Counted from the stretch's first letter, positions 8,890 through 18,372 are shown. The stretch is DNA of 64,000 nucleotides from Chryseobacterium jejuense (GCF_017877355.1 NZ_JAGIPR010000003.1:1-64000); one strand, 5' to 3'. Translations and numbers: made by a program. Notes: generated by a model not told the origin, from the sequence alone.

Positions 8890-10020
8890 TTATGAAGTTT
8901 TTATAATTTGTTGAATCCTCTTTTGAAACTTTTTATTCTGCTTTCTTATTTTTAAAATAAAGTACAGTAAAAGGGAAATCAAAATTCCAGCAATAACAAA
9001 GGACAGAATATTCATATCATGGTACTGGGATTTCAGTTTTTGGCTTTTTGCGGAGGTTTCTTTATTATGATTATCTATGACCTGGTTAATAGAAGATAAC
9101 TCGTTTTGCTTTCTCTTAAACCGCATTTCAAAATATTTCCTATTGTATAGCTGATATAAATCCTGCTGCCCTATGGCGAGATAATTGTTTGCCATTTCGT
9201 TGTAGATTCCTTCATTCAAGATAATGTCTCCTATATTTTTACTGAGGTTTTCAGCTTTTACCAAAAGATGGATAGCGATTTTATTATCATGTTTTTGTTT
9301 ATAGACCTCAGACATTCCTTTTAAAGCGAATGCTTCCAGACTTTTGGCATTATTTCGCTGAGCACAGTCTATGGATTGTAAAAATGCCCGTTGGGCCTTA
9401 TCAATGAGATTAAGGTTAAGATAGCAATAGCCGATATTATAATAAACCACACTCATATTGGAATAGGTGGTTTTCTTTACAGGTACTTTTTCAAAATTTT
9501 CTATGGAGATCAGAAACTTTTCCAGGGCAATTTCAGAATTGGACTGGCTTTTATAAATCATTCCTTTTATGGCATAGATTGTAGCAGTTTCGGTATATTT
9601 TTCAGTTGTTCCGTCAGGTAGTTTTACCAGATATTGATCTGCTTCATTCAGTGTCTCAAGACTTTTGCTGAAAAGCTCCATTTGCTGATATTGTATAGCA
9701 ACAGAGACAAGTACACTCAACTGGCTTTTGGTATCATTGGTTTTTTGTGAAAGTTCTTTGGCCTTTAAAATGTACATCAAAGATGCTTCGAAATTCCTTT
9801 TGGCAACATTGGCCGTAGAAAGAAGCATATAAATCTCAATAGATGTTTTGAGATCATTATCTTTTTTCAGTAGCTGTTTTCCAATGTGAATGGCTTTATC
9901 AGGATTGTCATAAATTTCCAGTTTGGCTTTTTTTAACAGGGAAGTATACGAAGTGTTCTGGCCATTTATAAAAATAAAGGACAAAAAGATGAATGAGAAT
10001 ACTTTCAATTTTAGTTTCAT
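8890..10020 (-). CDS. TPR sensor-like protein lacking an output domain
   Basis: A 376-residue protein with a signal peptide (IFLSFIFINGQ), five or six tetratricopeptide-like repeats between about 30 and 290 (for example NIGYCYLNLNLIDKAQRAF), a coiled stretch, and a single membrane segment near the C-terminus (ILSFVIAGILISLLLYFIL) followed by only about 20 basic residues. This is the architecture of the Flavobacteriia TPR-TM-AraC regulators with the cytoplasmic DNA-binding part missing. Its ATG overlaps the TGA of the upstream full-length regulator (ATGA at 10017-10020), which implies coupled translation. It may be a signalling partner of that protein. Confidence 0.8.
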   Translation of the reverse strand: MKLKLKVFSFIFLSFIFINGQNTSYTSLLKKAKLEIYDNPDKAIHIGKQLLKKDNDLKTSIEIYMLLSTANVAKRNFEASLMYILKAKELSQKTNDTKSQLSVLVSVAIQYQQMELFSKSLETLNEADQYLVKLPDGTTEKYTETATIYAIKGMIYKSQSNSEIALEKFLISIENFEKVPVKKTTYSNMSVVYYNIGYCYLNLNLIDKAQRAFLQSIDCAQRNNAKSLEAFALKGMSEVYKQKHDNKIAIHLLVKAENLSKNIGDIILNEGIYNEMANNYLAIGQQDLYQLYNRKYFEMRFKRKQNELSSINQVIDNHNKETSAKSQKLKSQYHDMNILSFVIAGILISLLLYFILKIRKQNKKFQKRIQQIIKTS

Positions 10021-11624
10021 GATACTTTACTTTTACTGATTTCCTGAATGTAAGCATTAGGAGATATTCCGGTAACTGATTTAAAAACGGTGGTAAATGC
10101 ACTATGAGAAGAAAAGCCTGAGTACTCTGCAAGATAACTTACCTTATAATTAAGAAAAGTCGGATCTGTTTTTAATAGTTGTACGATGTGGTTGATCCTT
10201 AGCTTATTAATATATCCATTGAAATTTTTTTCCTTATTATTATTGATGACCTCTGAAAGATATTTGGTATTAACCTCCATTTGAGCAGAAAGCATAGATA
10301 ATGACATATTTTTGTTCAGATATCGGTCAGACTGTTCAAATTCCTCTAGTTTTTGAAGGATTTCTTCTTCTTTTTCTTTGGAAATTTTATTGGAATTCCT
10401 TTCTGTCTCAGTACTTTTTGCTAAGTCGGTAACTGGATAAATAACTTGTTTTTGTTGGTTATTCTGTCTTTCAAAGAAATCAAATTGCTTTTTTAAATCT
10501 TTATTTTTGTTTTTAATAACCAGAAAATAGATCAATAGTCCAATGACAATTACAGATAAAATCAAAGTGAAAGTCCAGAATGATTTTAAATAATTCTGCT
10601 TTTCAAATTCAAGGGTCTTATTTTGATTGGTTTCAACCAGTTTTACAATATACCGTATTCCTTCTTTTGTGCTGGAATCTGTTTTTGATCTTAGATCATT
10701 ATAATATTTGTTGTATTGATGGTATTTGATATCATCATGGAGCGCAAAATAAGTCCGGGATAAAGATTCGTAGATTTTAATCTTTATATTATTAAAAGGA
10801 AGATTTTGAATCAATGACAGTCCCAGTTCCAGTTTTTGAGCTGAAGTTTTATAATCCTGTTGTAAGAAATAAAACCGGGATAGGTTTTCATACGCTAAAC
10901 TGAGTAAAAATGGCTGATTTTTCTGTTTTTCAAGTTCATAAATTACATTTTCTATAATTTTTTTATATTCTGCCAGTTTATTTTGTTTCATTAAATAGGA
11001 AGAGCGGAAAATCTTATTTTCTGTTTTAATAATTTTATTTTCCTCATTATCATGATCAATATACTGATCGCTTTTGTTAAGGTTTTTTAAGGCATTGGAA
11101 TAATCTCTACTGATTCCCAGATTCAAAGCCTGAAGCTGATAAAGTTTTGCAGTGGTAATCCTTAATTTAGGATCATTGCTTTTCAGAAGCTTTTGATCAG
11201 ATAAAAGATGAGTAATAATCTGTTTAGACTGATTATATAATCCAAGGTTCTGATATTGGTCTGCGAGATTATAATCCCCAAAAACCCGCATAAAATAAGA
11301 AAGATCTCGGTTCCGATCCAGATTTTCTTTCTGAGAAAAGCTGTTGACAGACTGCATATAATCTCCCTTCATTGCAAAAGCTTGTGAAATAATGTTTTGA
11401 AGGACGATTCTATCCTCTACATCCTGATCACTTACCAGAAGCCCTTGGGTGTAGCTTATACAGTCGTCAGGATTTTGATACAATTTCTGAAATGCTTTAT
11501 CAGCAATAACAGTAAAGTCAGGTCCAGATTGTCCACTGATAATAAAGAAGCATAATGTGAAGATCAGCAGAAAAATTCTTCCACTGTTTTCAATCATCTT
11601 TCTGAATAACAATTTATTTTTCAT
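10017..11624 (-). CDS. TPR-transmembrane-AraC hybrid regulator
   Basis: About 535 residues from the ATG at 11624; a TTG start at 11660 would add 12 residues. A signal anchor (IFLLIFTLCFFIISGQ) leads to an extracytoplasmic TPR region, one membrane helix (FWTFTLILSVIVIGLLIYFLVI), a coiled-coil linker, and a C-terminal AraC-type double helix-turn-helix (MSLSMLSAQMEVNTKYLSE and VSYLAEYSGFSSHSAFTTVF, ending GISPNAY). Such proteins are one-component membrane sensors common in Chryseobacterium; signal and targets are unknown. Translation is coupled to the output-less homologue downstream. Confidence 0.9.
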   Translation of the reverse strand: MKNKLLFRKMIENSGRIFLLIFTLCFFIISGQSGPDFTVIADKAFQKLYQNPDDCISYTQGLLVSDQDVEDRIVLQNIISQAFAMKGDYMQSVNSFSQKENLDRNRDLSYFMRVFGDYNLADQYQNLGLYNQSKQIITHLLSDQKLLKSNDPKLRITTAKLYQLQALNLGISRDYSNALKNLNKSDQYIDHDNEENKIIKTENKIFRSSYLMKQNKLAEYKKIIENVIYELEKQKNQPFLLSLAYENLSRFYFLQQDYKTSAQKLELGLSLIQNLPFNNIKIKIYESLSRTYFALHDDIKYHQYNKYYNDLRSKTDSSTKEGIRYIVKLVETNQNKTLEFEKQNYLKSFWTFTLILSVIVIGLLIYFLVIKNKNKDLKKQFDFFERQNNQQKQVIYPVTDLAKSTETERNSNKISKEKEEEILQKLEEFEQSDRYLNKNMSLSMLSAQMEVNTKYLSEVINNNKEKNFNGYINKLRINHIVQLLKTDPTFLNYKVSYLAEYSGFSSHSAFTTVFKSVTGISPNAYIQEISKSKVS

Positions 11625-11809
11625 GTTTTTCTTAACAATCTGCCTGGAAACCGTCTTCAAAATTTATTTTATTTAAATATTTGGTTATTAATATTTTATA
11701 TTTTTTATTCTTTTGAAATTCACGAATTGTGAAAGCCTATTTCTTTTGTATAGTCAAATATAATGTTAATATTGTTTCTGTTGGTTTTTAAAATTAAATA
11801 TAATAATAT

Positions 11810-13129
11810 ATGAAAAATTTTTACAAAATGTCAATTAAATTACTTGCTGTTTGTTTCTTTTTTAATTTTAGTGTAGCTGAGGCTCAGCTTACGGTAATGG
11901 GACTCGGAAATTATAATGTAGGTGCGGTTTCTGATAAAGGAGTAGTAAGTATGCATACCAGTGGTGGTGGGATCTATATGTGGACAGCCAATACAGGAAT
12001 TGTACAGATAGGATCTATCTCAAACGGATATCCGGCGACAGGGAAAACAGTTGTATCTAACGATGGAAATACAATTGCATCCTCTGTGACCAATACAGCA
12101 ACAGGTTTTAATGAAATTTCAATGTATAATGTAACTTCTTCAACCTGGGTAAATAAAGGAGGTCTTGTTTCTACCGGTTGGGATGGAAGCGTAAGCTCTA
12201 CATGGGGAATGTCTCCAAATGCGAATACAATTGTAGGACTGGGCTGGCTTACTGCATCAAACGCCCATGCTGTAAAATGGGATGAAACAAATGGAATGGT
12301 AGATCTTGGAAGTATGGTAAGTGGACGAAGTTCGAGAGCGAACGCCATAAGTGCAGACGGGTCTGTTGTGGTAGGATGGCAAGATGAGTCCACGGGAACC
12401 AGGAGTGGTGCTAAGTGGATAGATGGTGTGGAAAGTTTCATTACAGATAGCAACGGAAACAACGTAGGAGAAGCTGGAGCTGTTTCCGCAGATGGCAATA
12501 CGATAATTGGTTCGGCAAACCCAAATCCTTATGTATGGAAGGCTGCAACTGGACTGACGTATATAACACACCCCAATGCTTCATTCTCTTTTAAAGGAGG
12601 AGCAACCGGAGTTTCTGGGGATGGAACAAAGGTTATTGGATTTTACAGGGCGTTTGGAGCTCCGCCAATGTCTGGAGAAGGTTTTATCTGGACGGAAACG
12701 GATGGACGTGTTAATCTCAATGACTATGCAACAAGCTTAGGCATTAATACCAATGGGGTAATTATGGGACTTCCTCTGGCTATCTCTCAGGATGGGAAAA
12801 AAATTGCAGGGATAGGAATGAATGCTTCCAATCAAATGGTAGCATTTTATCTGGACCTCACTGGATATTTATCAGTGAGTGATGTAGAAAAAGGTAAAAA
12901 TAAAGAGACAATAAGTATCTATCCTAATCCGGTTACTGATATCTTATATTGTAAAGGAGCTGGAAAAATTGAAAAGGCAGAAGTTTATAATATGGTAGGA
13001 CAAATAGTGAAATCATTTACATCCATAGAGGATCAGATTGATGTATCATCTTTACCAAAAGGAAATTATATAGTACAGCTTTCCGAGAAAGGAGGGAAGC
13101 AGCAGAGTTATAAATTCATTAAGAAGTAA
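11810..13129 (+). CDS. T9SS-secreted protein with HAF-like repeats
   Basis: A 439-residue exported protein. After the signal peptide (to about AEAQ) come repeated units of the HAF type, such as AISADGSVVVGWQDES, VSADGNTIIGSANPN and VSGDGTKVIGFY, which probably build a beta propeller. From about 372 (SIYPNPVTD) to the end (QSYKFIKK) is a type A type IX secretion sorting domain, normally cleaved at the cell surface. The function is unknown. The strong Ser/Gly/Thr content and repeats suit an extracellular protein. Confidence 0.85.
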   Translation: MKNFYKMSIKLLAVCFFFNFSVAEAQLTVMGLGNYNVGAVSDKGVVSMHTSGGGIYMWTANTGIVQIGSISNGYPATGKTVVSNDGNTIASSVTNTATGFNEISMYNVTSSTWVNKGGLVSTGWDGSVSSTWGMSPNANTIVGLGWLTASNAHAVKWDETNGMVDLGSMVSGRSSRANAISADGSVVVGWQDESTGTRSGAKWIDGVESFITDSNGNNVGEAGAVSADGNTIIGSANPNPYVWKAATGLTYITHPNASFSFKGGATGVSGDGTKVIGFYRAFGAPPMSGEGFIWTETDGRVNLNDYATSLGINTNGVIMGLPLAISQDGKKIAGIGMNASNQMVAFYLDLTGYLSVSDVEKGKNKETISIYPNPVTDILYCKGAGKIEKAEVYNMVGQIVKSFTSIEDQIDVSSLPKGNYIVQLSEKGGKQQSYKFIKK

Positions 13130-13165
13130 AATTCAGCAAATTTTAATAATAGTTATACAATGAAT

Positions 13166-13197
13166 GGCTGTTTCCAAGATGGGAAACAGCTATTTTT
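13166..13197 (+). terminator. Intrinsic terminator after HAF-repeat gene
   Basis: The stem GGCTGTTTCC / GGAAACAGCT (one G-U pair) with a 6-base loop is followed by ATTTTTATT. It lies 36 bases after the stop codon and separates this gene from the cobalamin operon. Confidence 0.75.
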
Positions 13198-13261
13198 ATT
13201 AATATATACTTTAATATGTTCCAATTTCTATCTTCTTTATTTTTAGCTATGTCATCACTTT

Positions 13262-13291
13262 TTGTCTAATACATTTAAAAAGCTATCTTTG
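13262..13291 (+). promoter_or_regulatory. Bacteroidota-type promoter of the cobalamin operon
   Basis: TTG at 13262-13264 and TATCTTTG at 13284-13291 match the TTG-N19-TANNTTTG consensus used by the primary sigma factor of this phylum. Transcription should start near 13298, just before the first paired base of the riboswitch. Confidence 0.75.
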
Positions 13292-13301
13292 CAAAAATTT
13301 T

Positions 13302-13446
13302 GGTTTCCAGTATATTGGAATGAAAAGGGAATTGGGTGGAACTCCCAAACTGTCCCCGCAACTGTAAATCGCAATAAAAACTTCTGTACACAGCCACTGT
13401 ATAAAAACGGGAAGGCGCAGAAAGCGAAAGTCAGGAGACCTGCCAG
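13302..13446 (+). ncRNA. Cobalamin (AdoCbl/B12) riboswitch
   Basis: Conserved elements appear in the right order: GGGTGGAACTCCCAAACTG (13334-13352), the invariant CCCCGCAACTGTAA, GCCACTGT (13393-13400), GGGAAGGC, and the B12 box AGTCAGGAGACCTGCC ending at 13444. This is the classic cobalamin aptamer of btuB leaders. About 48 bases follow before the start codon, including GGAGGAAAAG, which may be the site masked in the bound state. High cobalamin should lower expression of the downstream receptor and lipoprotein. Confidence 0.95.
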
Positions 13447-13493
13447 AATAATAATCAAAAAACATATTGCTTTCGGAGGAAAAGTAGAAGGAT

Positions 13494-15326
13494 ATGAATA
13501 TAAAAAGATCTCTAGTACTGTTTTTGTCATCTTGTGGCGGCTTTCTTTTCGGACAGGAGAAAGTTGTTGATACTATTTATATTTTCGACAGCCAGATGAA
13601 CAAGGTGAAGCAGTTTCACCCTGTAAAAACAATTAATACTGAAGATGTAGAAAAAAATTCCAATAATCTTTCTGAACTACTAAGGTTTCAGTCTTCCATT
13701 TATATTAAAGAAAACGGACGTGGTGGAACAGCTTCACCATCATTTAGAGGAACTACCGCTCAACAGACTTCTTTTGTATGGAATGGGATTAATATTAATT
13801 CTAATTTTCTGGGCCAGGGAGATGTAAACAATATTTTTCTTTTCGGATATGATCAGATCGGAATAAAAGCAGGTGGTGGAAGTGTTACTTATGGTTCCGG
13901 AGCTATTGGTGGAAGTATTCACCTGGACAATAGTCTTAATTTTAATAAAGGGTTCCATGGAACTTTATTTTCTGAAGCAGGATCTTTTAATACTTTTAAT
14001 AATTTCGTTAAAGGGTCTTACAGCAATGATAAATTCAGCTTTAAGGCTTCCGGGAATTATTCTGTCAGTGAGAATGAGTATGAGGTGAATAAAAAGCCTC
14101 AGAATTATATCAACCGTAACGGGGAGTATTACAATACAAATTTTAATATTGCTGCCGCATACAAATTAGCTCCACATCATCAGATTTCGTGGATTTCTGA
14201 ATGGTTTAACGGACAACAGCATTTTCCAATTATTTTTGAAAGCGAAACAAAAACTAAATACCAGACTCAAAATGTAAGAAGTTTGATTTCTTGGGATTGG
14301 AATACAACAAAGCTTAATAACTCTTTTAAAGCAGCTTATACAGAAGAGAATTTTGAGTATTTTAATGATATTGATAGACCTAAATTAAGTAGTGGTGCGG
14401 GAAAGAATTATATCCTAAAGAACGACTTTAATTATTTTCTTAACCCAAAGTGGAATTTCAACATCATTGGAGAATACCAGTTGAATAAAGGTGAAGGATA
14501 TGGATCCGGAATAGATAAATTAAGCCGGAATATGGGTTCTGTGGCGGGATTAATAAGATATTTCCCTACCACTGATTTACGTCTTGAAGCCGGAATAAGA
14601 CAGGATTTTGTGGGAGTAACCAAGTCTCCTCTTTTATTTTCTTTTTCAGGAAAATGGAATGCCTTAAGTTGGTATAATCTAGGTTTAAGTGTCTCAAGAA
14701 ATTTCAGAGCTCCTTCTTTCAATGATCTGTATTGGAGACCAGGTGGAAATAAAAATTTAAAGCCGGAGACTTCTTATCAGTTTGAATTGAGAAATCAGTT
14801 TAACGCCGGAGATTTTAAAGCCTCACTGGTTCCTTATTATATGGATATCAGAGATATGATACGCTGGATTCCTAATTCCTTAGGACTTTACACACCTGTA
14901 AATACAGCTCATGTGAGATCTTATGGAGTAGAAGCTCAGGCGGAGTTTACTAAAAGATTTGGAAAGCACCTTTTACAAGCTGGTTTAGGATATGCGTACA
15001 CAAATTCTCAGGATCTGGAGCAGAAAAAACAACTGATGTATGTACCATTCCATAAGTTTACGGGAAATATTGATTATCAATATAAATTCATAAAGGTGTA
15101 TGTTCAGGGATTGTTTACCGGGCTTACCTATACAGATTCCAACGAAAAGAAAAGTGAAGCTCTGAAAGAATATTTTGTAATGAATGGTGGAGTTGGAGCA
15201 ACTTTTTTAAAGAACTATACCCTGGGCTTTAAAGTCAATAATATTTTCAATCAGACTTATTATACAATGTATGCTTATCCGTTACCTGGAAGAAACTACA
15301 GTGTCAATTTAAATATCAACTTTTAA
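13494..15326 (+). CDS. btuB: TonB-dependent receptor, probable cobalamin transporter BtuB
   Basis: A 610-residue outer-membrane receptor with signal peptide, an N-terminal plug (about 30-160; SELLRFQSSIYIKENGRGG, then SVTYGSGAIGGSI) and a 22-strand-like barrel with an aromatic C-terminal strand (NYSVNLNINF). The length matches BtuB (about 600) rather than SusC-type receptors (about 1000), and no carboxypeptidase-like N-domain is present. The vitamin B12 assignment rests mainly on the riboswitch directly upstream and the propeller lipoprotein 16 bases downstream. Energy comes from TonB-ExbBD encoded elsewhere. Confidence 0.88.
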   Translation: MNIKRSLVLFLSSCGGFLFGQEKVVDTIYIFDSQMNKVKQFHPVKTINTEDVEKNSNNLSELLRFQSSIYIKENGRGGTASPSFRGTTAQQTSFVWNGININSNFLGQGDVNNIFLFGYDQIGIKAGGGSVTYGSGAIGGSIHLDNSLNFNKGFHGTLFSEAGSFNTFNNFVKGSYSNDKFSFKASGNYSVSENEYEVNKKPQNYINRNGEYYNTNFNIAAAYKLAPHHQISWISEWFNGQQHFPIIFESETKTKYQTQNVRSLISWDWNTTKLNNSFKAAYTEENFEYFNDIDRPKLSSGAGKNYILKNDFNYFLNPKWNFNIIGEYQLNKGEGYGSGIDKLSRNMGSVAGLIRYFPTTDLRLEAGIRQDFVGVTKSPLLFSFSGKWNALSWYNLGLSVSRNFRAPSFNDLYWRPGGNKNLKPETSYQFELRNQFNAGDFKASLVPYYMDIRDMIRWIPNSLGLYTPVNTAHVRSYGVEAQAEFTKRFGKHLLQAGLGYAYTNSQDLEQKKQLMYVPFHKFTGNIDYQYKFIKVYVQGLFTGLTYTDSNEKKSEALKEYFVMNGGVGATFLKNYTLGFKVNNIFNQTYYTMYAYPLPGRNYSVNLNINF

Positions 15327-15342
15327 AAATAAAATTTAATAT

Positions 15343-16404
15343 ATGAATATCAAAAGAATTTTACCTCTTGCATTTGCTTCTATACTACTTTTCAATGTTT
15401 CTTGTAGTAGTGATAACGATACTGAAACGGGTGGAACACAAGTAAATTACGGAAACGGAATCCTTGTTGCTAATGAAGGTGGGTTTACAAAGCCAACTTC
15501 TGATGTTACTTTTATAAGCAACAACCTGGGAACAGTTTATACTAATATCTATTCTAATAATAATGGGGGAGAAGCTTTCGGAAAAGTACTTCAGAGTATA
15601 GGTTTCAGTGGAGATAAAGCATATCTCGTTGCCAATATTCCTAACAAAATTGATATTGTAAACCGAACGACATTTAAATTACAAACTACAGTAACGGAAA
15701 ATCTTGATAATCCAAGATATATTGCATTCTCCGGAAATAAATATTTTGTAACAAATAATAATTTTTCCGGCAAAAAGAAATTAAATGCTTATAATATTTC
15801 AGATAATGTTTATTTTGGCAGTATAGAATTTCCGCGTTTAGCCGAAAAAGTTGTAGAGGCAGAAGGTAACATCATCGTGCAGACAGATGGGGTAGGTTAT
15901 GATGCTGCTTATAATGAGCTTCCAACAGGATACACAATTACTGTTGTAAACCCTTCTACGATGGTTAATCCAACGACAATTACATTACCTGCTAAAGGAA
16001 TCATAAAAGACCTTATTGCTCACAATGGAATTGCTTATGTATTAGTTGCTGATAAAGTAGATTCATACATTTATGAAATTAATTCAAAAGCAGGAAACTA
16101 TACTACCACTACACTTACCGGAATTTCTAATGTACAGAAATTGAGAGCTTATAATAACGAATTCTATTTTATTGCCAAGAATAATAAAATATATGAAATG
16201 CCTATTGGGACTATAGCGCCAATAATGCCTCTTGCAACAGCGGTAGGAAATGTTTATGGATTTGATGTTATTGATGGGAAAATCTTTGCTTCAGAAGCAA
16301 ACTTTAGTGAAGATGGTAAGGTAAATGTTTACAGTACGTTGGATGGTACTTTATTGAAAACCTTTACTGCAGGTGTTGGAACAAACGGTTTCTATAAAAA
16401 CTAA
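15343..16404 (+). CDS. BtuG-like beta-propeller surface lipoprotein
   Basis: A 353-residue lipoprotein: lipobox LLFNVSCSSD with Cys21, then an acidic SDNDTETGG stretch that may act as a surface-export signal, then repeats of the YncE/DUF5074 type (GDKAYLVANIPNKIDIVN; NGIAYVLVADKVDSYIYEIN; DGKIFASEANFSEDGKVNVY), consistent with a seven-bladed propeller. Gut Bacteroides carry a comparable lipoprotein, BtuG, that captures cobalamin and hands it to BtuB. Position in the riboswitch operon, 16 bases behind btuB, supports the same role here. Homology to BtuG itself is inferred. Confidence 0.75.
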   Translation: MNIKRILPLAFASILLFNVSCSSDNDTETGGTQVNYGNGILVANEGGFTKPTSDVTFISNNLGTVYTNIYSNNNGGEAFGKVLQSIGFSGDKAYLVANIPNKIDIVNRTTFKLQTTVTENLDNPRYIAFSGNKYFVTNNNFSGKKKLNAYNISDNVYFGSIEFPRLAEKVVEAEGNIIVQTDGVGYDAAYNELPTGYTITVVNPSTMVNPTTITLPAKGIIKDLIAHNGIAYVLVADKVDSYIYEINSKAGNYTTTTLTGISNVQKLRAYNNEFYFIAKNNKIYEMPIGTIAPIMPLATAVGNVYGFDVIDGKIFASEANFSEDGKVNVYSTLDGTLLKTFTAGVGTNGFYKN

Positions 16405-16463
16405 AAATTACGCTTCGGCGTATATAATATAATTTTTTATTTTTTCATCATTTGTGTTTTTTT

Positions 16464-16490
16464 CCGGGTGGGTTCTTAGAACCCGCCCGG
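16464..16490 (+). terminator. Hairpin ending the cobalamin operon
   Basis: CCGGGTGGGTTC and GAACCCGCCCGG pair over 12 bp (one G-U) around loop TTA. The 3-prime side lacks a long U-run (CTTTGG), so termination may be partial. The preceding T-run would serve the opposite strand. Confidence 0.6.
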
Positions 16491-16520
16491 CTTTGGTATA
16501 TACCTTATTGAAGCACAAAA

Positions 16521-16547
16521 AAAGCTGGATAAAAAATATCTAGCTTT
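16521..16547 (-). terminator. Intrinsic terminator of the CCA-enzyme gene
   Basis: AAAGCTGGATA and TATCTAGCTTT pair around five A bases. On the minus strand the hairpin is followed by TTTTTT, as expected downstream of the gene ending at 16569. Confidence 0.75.
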
Positions 16548-16568
16548 GCTTTTTCTCTCGAGTGAAAA

Positions 16569-17990
16569 TTAGTTTATTTTTAATCCTAATTTTTCTGCTT
16601 CGACAATGACAAATTTTGTAGCTTCTTCCTTTTCATTAGCGATTTCACCTTCAAGGATGGCTTCTTTTACCTTTTCCTTTAAAATACCGATTTCACGGCC
16701 CGGCTGAAGATTAAACATCTCCATAATCTCTTCTCCTGTAATAGGGGGTTGGAAGTTTCTTACCTGATCTTTTTCCTCTACCTCTTTGATTTTCACCGCT
16801 ACATATTCAAAGTTTTTCTTGAATTTTTCCTGTTTTTTAGAATTTTTAGTGGTGATATCTGCTTTACAAAGTGTAAACAGATCTTCAAGGTTTTCTCCGG
16901 CATCAAATAAAAGCCTTCTTAAGGCAGAATCTGAGGCGTCATCTGTAATCAGGGCAATAGGTCTGGAAGAAAGCTTTACCATTTTCTGAACATATTTCAT
17001 ATCGCTTCCCAATGGTAATTTCAATCTTTGGAAAAGAGTTTTTACCATTTTAGAACCTAAGAATTCATGCCCATGGAATGTCCATCCTGTGCCTTCCACA
17101 AATTTCTTCGTAGGTGCTTTTCCTATATCATGAAGTAATGCAGACCAACGCAGCCAAAGGTTATCTGTATTGATGGAAATATTATCCACTACCTCAAGAG
17201 TGTGGTAGAAGTTATCTTTGTGAGTTTGTCCTTCAACCTCTTCAACTCCTTTAAGTTCAATTAATTCAGGAATAACAAGCTTTAAAAGTCCTGTTTGTTC
17301 CATTAATTTCAAGCCTACAGAAGGTTTTTCAGATAGCATGATCTTATTGAATTCCACCATGATTCTTTCCATGGAAACAATCTTGATTCTTTCGGCTTCC
17401 TGCTTAATCGCTTCTGAGGAATTTTCTTCAATAGTAAAATGTAGAGTGGAAGCAAATCGTACTGCTCTCATCATTCTCAATGGATCATCAGAATAGGTTT
17501 GAGCAGGTTCCAACGGAGTTCTTAAAATCTCTTTTTCCAGATCTTCAATTCCGTTAAATGGGTCAATCAGTTCCCCGAAATTATCTTTATTTAAAGAAAT
17601 AGCCATTGCATTGATCGTAAAATCTCTTCTTTTCTGATCGTCTTCTAAAGTTCCGCCTTCTACTTCAGGTTTTCGGCTGTTTTCCGTATAGCTTTCCTTT
17701 CTGGCTCCTACAAATTCCAGCTCAAGATCTTTATACTTTATCATGGCTGTTCCATAGGTTTTGAATACAGAAACTTTTAATTTAGGGTCAATATCCTGAG
17801 CCACATTCTGAGCTAGTTCAATACCGCTCTGTTCTGTTACAAAGTCGATATCCGTGGAAGCTTTTCTCTTCATCAAAAGATCACGAACATATCCACCAAC
17901 AATGTATACAGACTGGTTATTCCTTTCTGCAGCTTCAGAAATTATTTTAAAAAGTTTTAAATTCTTATTTTGAGTAAGATTAATTTTCAT
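16569..17990 (-). CDS. cca: CCA-adding tRNA nucleotidyltransferase with HD domain
   Basis: A 473-residue cytosolic enzyme that builds or repairs the 3-prime CCA of tRNA. The class II nucleotidyltransferase head shows GGYVRDLL (32-39) and the catalytic DIDF (47-50), followed by RRDFTINAMA and the nucleotide-selecting neck (DDPLRMMRAVRFA). A C-terminal HD phosphohydrolase domain is present (HTLEVVDNI ... LLHDIGKAPT). In Bacteroidota a single enzyme usually does both C and A addition, though some have split functions; which applies cannot be read here. Monocistronic or linked to the SnoaL-like gene 37 bases upstream. Confidence 0.93.
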   Translation of the reverse strand: MKINLTQNKNLKLFKIISEAAERNNQSVYIVGGYVRDLLMKRKASTDIDFVTEQSGIELAQNVAQDIDPKLKVSVFKTYGTAMIKYKDLELEFVGARKESYTENSRKPEVEGGTLEDDQKRRDFTINAMAISLNKDNFGELIDPFNGIEDLEKEILRTPLEPAQTYSDDPLRMMRAVRFASTLHFTIEENSSEAIKQEAERIKIVSMERIMVEFNKIMLSEKPSVGLKLMEQTGLLKLVIPELIELKGVEEVEGQTHKDNFYHTLEVVDNISINTDNLWLRWSALLHDIGKAPTKKFVEGTGWTFHGHEFLGSKMVKTLFQRLKLPLGSDMKYVQKMVKLSSRPIALITDDASDSALRRLLFDAGENLEDLFTLCKADITTKNSKKQEKFKKNFEYVAVKIKEVEEKDQVRNFQPPITGEEIMEMFNLQPGREIGILKEKVKEAILEGEIANEKEEATKFVIVEAEKLGLKIN

Positions 17991-18027
17991 CGTTTATAAT
18001 AGCGTCAATTTCTACCAATGTAGATCA

Positions 18028-18372
18028 TTAGTCATAATGAGCGTACATTCTACTTATTTTTCCTTCTTCATTGAAAAACATCACTTCTACAGCGTGTTTA
18101 TCCATGATAGACTTATAAAATAATGCTACAGAATCTACTCCTGCTGTGGAATGAATCAGATCAAAGTGCAGATCCGGAAACTTATCCAGGGCCTTTCTCC
18201 AGTATTCACGAACGGCTTCTTTTCCCTTTAAAGAACTTTTTTTTCCGCCGGTAGCCATAGCAATCATAGGTGTGGTTATCTCAATATCGTCAGAATAGTG
18301 GGTAAGGATATCCTCTAAATCATGAGAGTTCCAGGTATTTACCCATATTTGAGCGAATTCTTGATGATTCAT
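18028..18372 (-). CDS. SnoaL/NTF2-like protein
   Basis: A 114-residue single-domain cone-fold protein: the N-terminal helix FAQIWVNTWNSHDLEDILTHY, the strand DDIEITTPM, the insertion GKEAVREYWRKAL and the closing strands VEVMFFNEEGKISRMYAHYD are typical of the SnoaL-like polyketide-cyclase/isomerase superfamily. There is no signal peptide. The substrate is unknown. Confidence 0.8.
   Translation of the reverse strand: MNHQEFAQIWVNTWNSHDLEDILTHYSDDIEITTPMIAMATGGKKSSLKGKEAVREYWRKALDKFPDLHFDLIHSTAGVDSVALFYKSIMDKHAVEVMFFNEEGKISRMYAHYD

Noticed and set aside
11974..12498. Long minus-strand frame of 174 codons
   Set aside because: It is the antisense shadow of the HAF-repeat protein; its Pro/Ser-rich text mirrors the repeat codons of the real gene.
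13262..13570. Open frame of 102 codons across the cobalamin leader
   Set aside because: It lies wholly over the promoter, riboswitch and btuB start; conserved RNA elements explain the sequence and the protein looks random.
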